The translations under genes and the position numbers were made by a program. Shown piece by piece: positions 6,162 through 8,762 of a DNA stretch of 8,762 nt. This DNA comes from Planctomycetota bacterium (GTDB lineage: Bacteria; Planctomycetota; Phycisphaerae; WQYP01). Position 1 is the first letter of the stretch, and every line of letters starts with the position of its first letter. The stretch is taken from NCBI GenBank assembly GCA_021818565.1, contig JAKATV010000286.1:1-8762 (forward strand), given 5' to 3'. A model generated the notes under the pieces. It was given only the letters and a program-made list of their open reading frames with translations, made no database searches and was not told the origin of the DNA.

Positions 6162-6257
6162 CTGTATCTCACCGTCGACGGCCGCTTCACGAACAGATAT
6201 GTAGATCCATTTGGCACCGTTGCACCAGTCGGGCCTGGGAAGTGGGGCGATAATCAA
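6162..6257. other. convergent junction between the ymdB unit and the flotillin-pspA unit
   Basis: The 96 bases separate two gene sets pointing at each other. I looked for an intrinsic terminator for either side and found only a 4-bp CCAG/CTGG inverted repeat near 6225 with no T-run. Termination here may therefore depend on Rho, or transcripts may overlap. Confidence 0.4.
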
Positions 6258-6965
6258 TTAGCTCGGGTTTGCGGCGTCACCGGAACCCAGTCGAGGTGGG
6301 GCTTTGCCCTCAAACTCCTCCAGGGCCTGCTCCGCCATGGCTTTCTGTTCGCGCTCTTTGATGTCAAGGTCGGATAGTGACATTGAATCGCGCGCCACGC
6401 GAATCCGCCCTGCCGCCTTGGATCGCTCGTCTTCCACCATTTCGCGCAATCGCGAGAGCGTGTCGCCACTGTCACCGGCACCGGTGACCATTCCGGAAGC
6501 GGCTTCCGTCAACTCGGCCATCGCTTTCTTGACTTTCAGATCGTCAATCGACTGCTTGAGTGACTCAATTTTCTGACGCGCCGCTTCCACGGCCACATCC
6601 CGCTGGCGGATCAGGGTGCTGTAAGTTTCCTCGGCTGCACCTAGCTGCCGCCGGTTGTCCTCCAGTTCATGCGTGGTGTTTTTAAGCCGCAGCGCATATT
6701 GCGCGGCCAGATCACGGTTGCCCGCTCGCAGATGAGCGCTGGTGCGGGCTTGAAGTTCTTGTTGGTCGTTTTCCAGGGTTTTGACACGCGACATCAGACG
6801 TTCGCACAGCCCCGCGTGGGCTGCTAAGCCTTTATTAAATTTTCCGATCTGAGTGCGAATATTTTCCTTCTCAACTTCTAAAAGCATTTCTGGGTTTCGA
6901 CGCTCAATACTGGAAACCGACGTGCCCAGAACACCCTTGAACAGATTGCCGATACGCTTCAACAT
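6258..6965 (-). CDS. PspA/IM30 (Vipp1) family membrane-remodelling protein
   Basis: PspA/IM30 proteins are ESCRT-III-like coiled-coil proteins that polymerise on the inner membrane and protect or remodel it under envelope stress. This 235-residue product has the expected short amphipathic N-terminal helix (about 1-16, LKRIGNLFKGVLG). Long charged helices follow from about 28 to 155, with the ALRLKNTTHELEDNRRQL stretch (91-108) typical of the family's hairpin. A more variable glycine-containing linker (156-168) leads to a last helix to about 220 and a short Pro/Gly-rich tail. The length fits the family (about 220-240). AAGGAA lies about 7 bases upstream of the ATG. It follows the flotillin gene after 41 bases on the same strand. 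Flotillin-PspA neighbourhoods are known, which supports a joint role in membrane domains. Confidence 0.85.
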   Translation of the reverse strand: MLKRIGNLFKGVLGTSVSSIERRNPEMLLEVEKENIRTQIGKFNKGLAAHAGLCERLMSRVKTLENDQQELQARTSAHLRAGNRDLAAQYALRLKNTTHELEDNRRQLGAAEETYSTLIRQRDVAVEAARQKIESLKQSIDDLKVKKAMAELTEAASGMVTGAGDSGDTLSRLREMVEDERSKAAGRIRVARDSMSLSDLDIKEREQKAMAEQALEEFEGKAPPRLGSGDAANPS

Positions 6966-7006
6966 AATACTTTCCTTAATCCTTGGATGCTACATCAATC
7001 ATACGC

Positions 7007-8710
7007 TCAACTTGCCTTTTCATCACCGGCAGCGTTGGTGGAATTTGCCGAGGTCGCCGGAGCGGGCGGGGTAGCACTGGGGGCCGCTTCGGGTGCAAAC
7101 CGTCCAAGATACTCCGGTAATTCGACTCCGCCGATGTCACGCATCACTTGCATCATTGGCGGCATGCTTCGAGCCATCCCTTGCAAAAAGTTCGACGCCG
7201 CATTGCCGTTTGAACCGGTATGGCCATTTTCCCACACCACCACTTTATCGAATTTAATATTGGAAATGGCCGTTGCCGCAGTTTCCGCCAGTTTGTCCAT
7301 GTGTTCCAACATGAGCATCTGGAAGGCTTTGTCTGAGCCACCGCAGGCGTCAATAATCAGCTTCAGGCCCTCCGCTTTTTTCGCCAGTGTTTCGTAATGT
7401 CCACGGGCTTCGGCATCAATTTTTACAAAAATCGCGTTGGCCTCGGCCTCCGCCTCCAGTCGCCGCTTTTCCGCGGCGGCTTGCGCATCAACGAGAATCT
7501 TTGCCTTTTCAACCTTGGCCGGAGCTTCGATTGCAGCAATCTGCTGGGCTTCGACAAGCTGGGCCTTTGCCATGGCGGCTTTAGCGAGCGCCAAGTTCTG
7601 GGCTTCCTCGACCGCGGCATCGGCCTGGCGCTTCATAATTTCAGCGGCCCGGTATGCTTCGGCCTGCCTGATTTGCAGTTCTGATTGCGCTGATGCGATG
7701 TTTGCTTGCGCCTTGCTCTCGCCGGCAATCGCCACGGCGTTGGCATCCGCCACGGCAATACGCTTAGCCTGTTCGGCTTCCGCAACCTCAACATCTCGTT
7801 GAAAATTAGCCCTCTGTTCGGCGACTTTTTTCTCCTTATCCAATTCTGCATAGCGGACAATCTGATCACGCTGCGACGTGGCCTCACCGATTTTCTGATC
7901 GCGCTCCAGTTCCGCCACACGAACGGCCTGATCTTTTTGCGCTTCGTGCAGGCCAATGTCTTTGAGTTTCTGGGCGTTGGCGACCTGAATGGCTTTTTCC
8001 CGTTCTGCGTCGGCCACGCCTCCCGCGCCCAGTTTTTCCTGCTGGGCGACATCCACCATTGCTTGTTGCACTGCCTGCGAGGCTGCCTTTTTGCCAATGG
8101 CCACGATATACCCGGACTCATCGTTAATATCTGTAATGTTCACATTAATGAGCACCAGTCCCAGCTTGTTAAGCTCCGGCTCCAGTGAAAGCTGTATGTT
8201 CTTCAGGAACTGTTCGCGATGCCGTGCAATATCCTCGATTTTCATCGATGCGATCACGTCACGAAACTGCCCGAATATAATGTGTTCCAAACGCTCCTGG
8301 ATGCGTTTCATATCAAGACCCAGAAGTCGGATGGCGGCGTTTTGCATCAGCTCCGGGGTGGTACCGATCGCCACGGTAAATACACTCGGGACGCTCACGC
8401 GAATATTTTCAATGGACAGTGCGCCGGATAACGGGATTTCTATCTGTAACGGCTCCAGGCTCAGGAAAGAACAGTCCTGTATCATGGGTAGAACAAAGGC
8501 GGCGCCGCCATGAATACAGCGGGCCGTGTTGCCGCCGCCGACCCGACCATAGATTACCAGTATTCGATTGCTTGGGCAGCGTTTGTATCGACTAAGCGCC
8601 AAGAGAACAAACGATAGAAAAACGATCGCAACGAAGGCGCTCAATATGCCAATCCATTGACCTCCTGTAATGACCGCCGCAGGAAGCATAAGTGCTGGGG
8701 AAATCATCAT
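7007..8710 (-). CDS. floT: flotillin-like SPFH/band 7 protein (FloT type)
   Basis: Flotillins oligomerise on the cytoplasmic face of the inner membrane and organise functional membrane microdomains. The 567-residue product has one N-terminal membrane segment (about 18-40) and an SPFH domain (about 45-215), whose end NITDINDESGYIVAIGKKAA resembles FloT. A long Ala/Glu/Lys/Gln-rich coiled coil follows (about 215-445), with many AEA and EAE units. The flotillin C-terminal region (about 447-535) includes FDKVVVWENG (487-496). The last 28 residues are a low-complexity Ala/Pro/Ser/Thr tail. The length is close to E. coli YqiK (553) and longer than Bacillus FloT (509). The ribosome binding site AAGGAG (8715-8720) is 4 bases from the ATG at 8710 and 7 from the next in-frame ATG at 8707, so the true start may be 8707. 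The PspA-like gene follows. No NfeD-type partner is visible inside the window. Confidence 0.93.
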   Translation of the reverse strand: MMISPALMLPAAVITGGQWIGILSAFVAIVFLSFVLLALSRYKRCPSNRILVIYGRVGGGNTARCIHGGAAFVLPMIQDCSFLSLEPLQIEIPLSGALSIENIRVSVPSVFTVAIGTTPELMQNAAIRLLGLDMKRIQERLEHIIFGQFRDVIASMKIEDIARHREQFLKNIQLSLEPELNKLGLVLINVNITDINDESGYIVAIGKKAASQAVQQAMVDVAQQEKLGAGGVADAEREKAIQVANAQKLKDIGLHEAQKDQAVRVAELERDQKIGEATSQRDQIVRYAELDKEKKVAEQRANFQRDVEVAEAEQAKRIAVADANAVAIAGESKAQANIASAQSELQIRQAEAYRAAEIMKRQADAAVEEAQNLALAKAAMAKAQLVEAQQIAAIEAPAKVEKAKILVDAQAAAEKRRLEAEAEANAIFVKIDAEARGHYETLAKKAEGLKLIIDACGGSDKAFQMLMLEHMDKLAETAATAISNIKFDKVVVWENGHTGSNGNAASNFLQGMARSMPPMMQVMRDIGGVELPEYLGRFAPEAAPSATPPAPATSANSTNAAGDEKAS

Positions 8711-8714
8711 ATGG

Positions 8715-8720
8715 CTCCTT
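8715..8720 (-). promoter_or_regulatory. ribosome binding site of the flotillin gene
   Basis: On the - strand AAGGAG precedes two tandem ATG codons, at spacings of 4 and 7 bases. The longer spacing favours the second ATG (8707-8705), which would shorten the product by one residue. Just upstream on the - strand is an A8 tract (8730-8723), which may keep the ribosome entry site unstructured. Confidence 0.65.
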
Positions 8721-8762
8721 TGTTTTTTTTATTACAAATCGATCCGAGTTGGCACGGACGAC

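Noticed and set aside
6159..6250. Readthrough of the TAG ending the small basic gene
   Set aside because: The frame stays open beyond the stop and looks mildly protein-like, but nothing indicates suppression and the extension would run antisense into the PspA-like gene.
6021..6257. 78-codon - strand frame opposite the small basic gene
   Set aside because: It lies downstream of the PspA-like stop with no clear ribosome binding site and no recognisable family. The + frame has better context.
7437..8513. Long + strand frames (for example 7437-7802 and 7989-8513)
   Set aside because: These are antisense shadows of the Ala/Glu-rich flotillin coding region, whose codon pattern keeps other frames open.

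Overview
The window (about mid-50s % GC by eye) carries housekeeping genes on the + strand, a group of less familiar genes downstream of them, and a two-gene membrane-organisation operon on the - strand that converges on them. The organism is a Gram-negative-type bacterium using the MEP isoprenoid pathway. I lean towards the Planctomycetes/PVC group (perhaps Phycisphaerae-like). The basis is the PGLGH membrane protein that resembles planctomycete DUF6677 proteins, the GDH-type YmdB, and a FloT-PspA pair. This placement is inference from remembered family resemblance, not from a search.

Layout. Positions 1-401 hold no gene I can support, apart from a probable promoter about 70 bases upstream of the ispG start. 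ispG (402-1649) makes HMBPP in the MEP pathway. A 103-base spacer with a GC hairpin and a perfect palindrome leads to ffh (1753-3198, the SRP54 GTPase), and 18 bases later comes tmk (3217-3948, dTMP kinase). The tmk reading frame ends in a C9-A9 homopolymer. Next is a 293-base gene-free stretch (3949-4241) rich in inverted repeats. It includes a 16-bp interrupted hairpin whose right arm contains the -35 box of a strong-looking promoter.

That promoter appears to drive a second + strand unit: a multi-pass PGLGH membrane protein (4242-4718), a two-helix membrane protein coupled by an ATGA overlap (4715-4990), a YmdB-family metallophosphoesterase (5022-5870), and a small, very basic hypothetical protein (5880-6161). 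On the - strand a FloT-type flotillin (8710-7007) is followed 41 bases later by a PspA/IM30 family protein (6965-6258). These two form a plausible membrane-domain and membrane-stress module that ends tail to tail with the + strand unit.

The genes fall into three jobs: isoprenoid, protein-targeting and nucleotide metabolism (ispG, ffh, tmk); a possible membrane plus cyclic-nucleotide phosphodiesterase unit of unknown role (4242-6161); and envelope organisation (floT-pspA-like). I did not find a CRISPR array, transposase, tRNA or rRNA, or a clearly new defence-type system. The most unusual parts are the structured 3949-4241 interval, the homopolymer at the end of tmk, and the two uncharacterised membrane genes next to ymdB.
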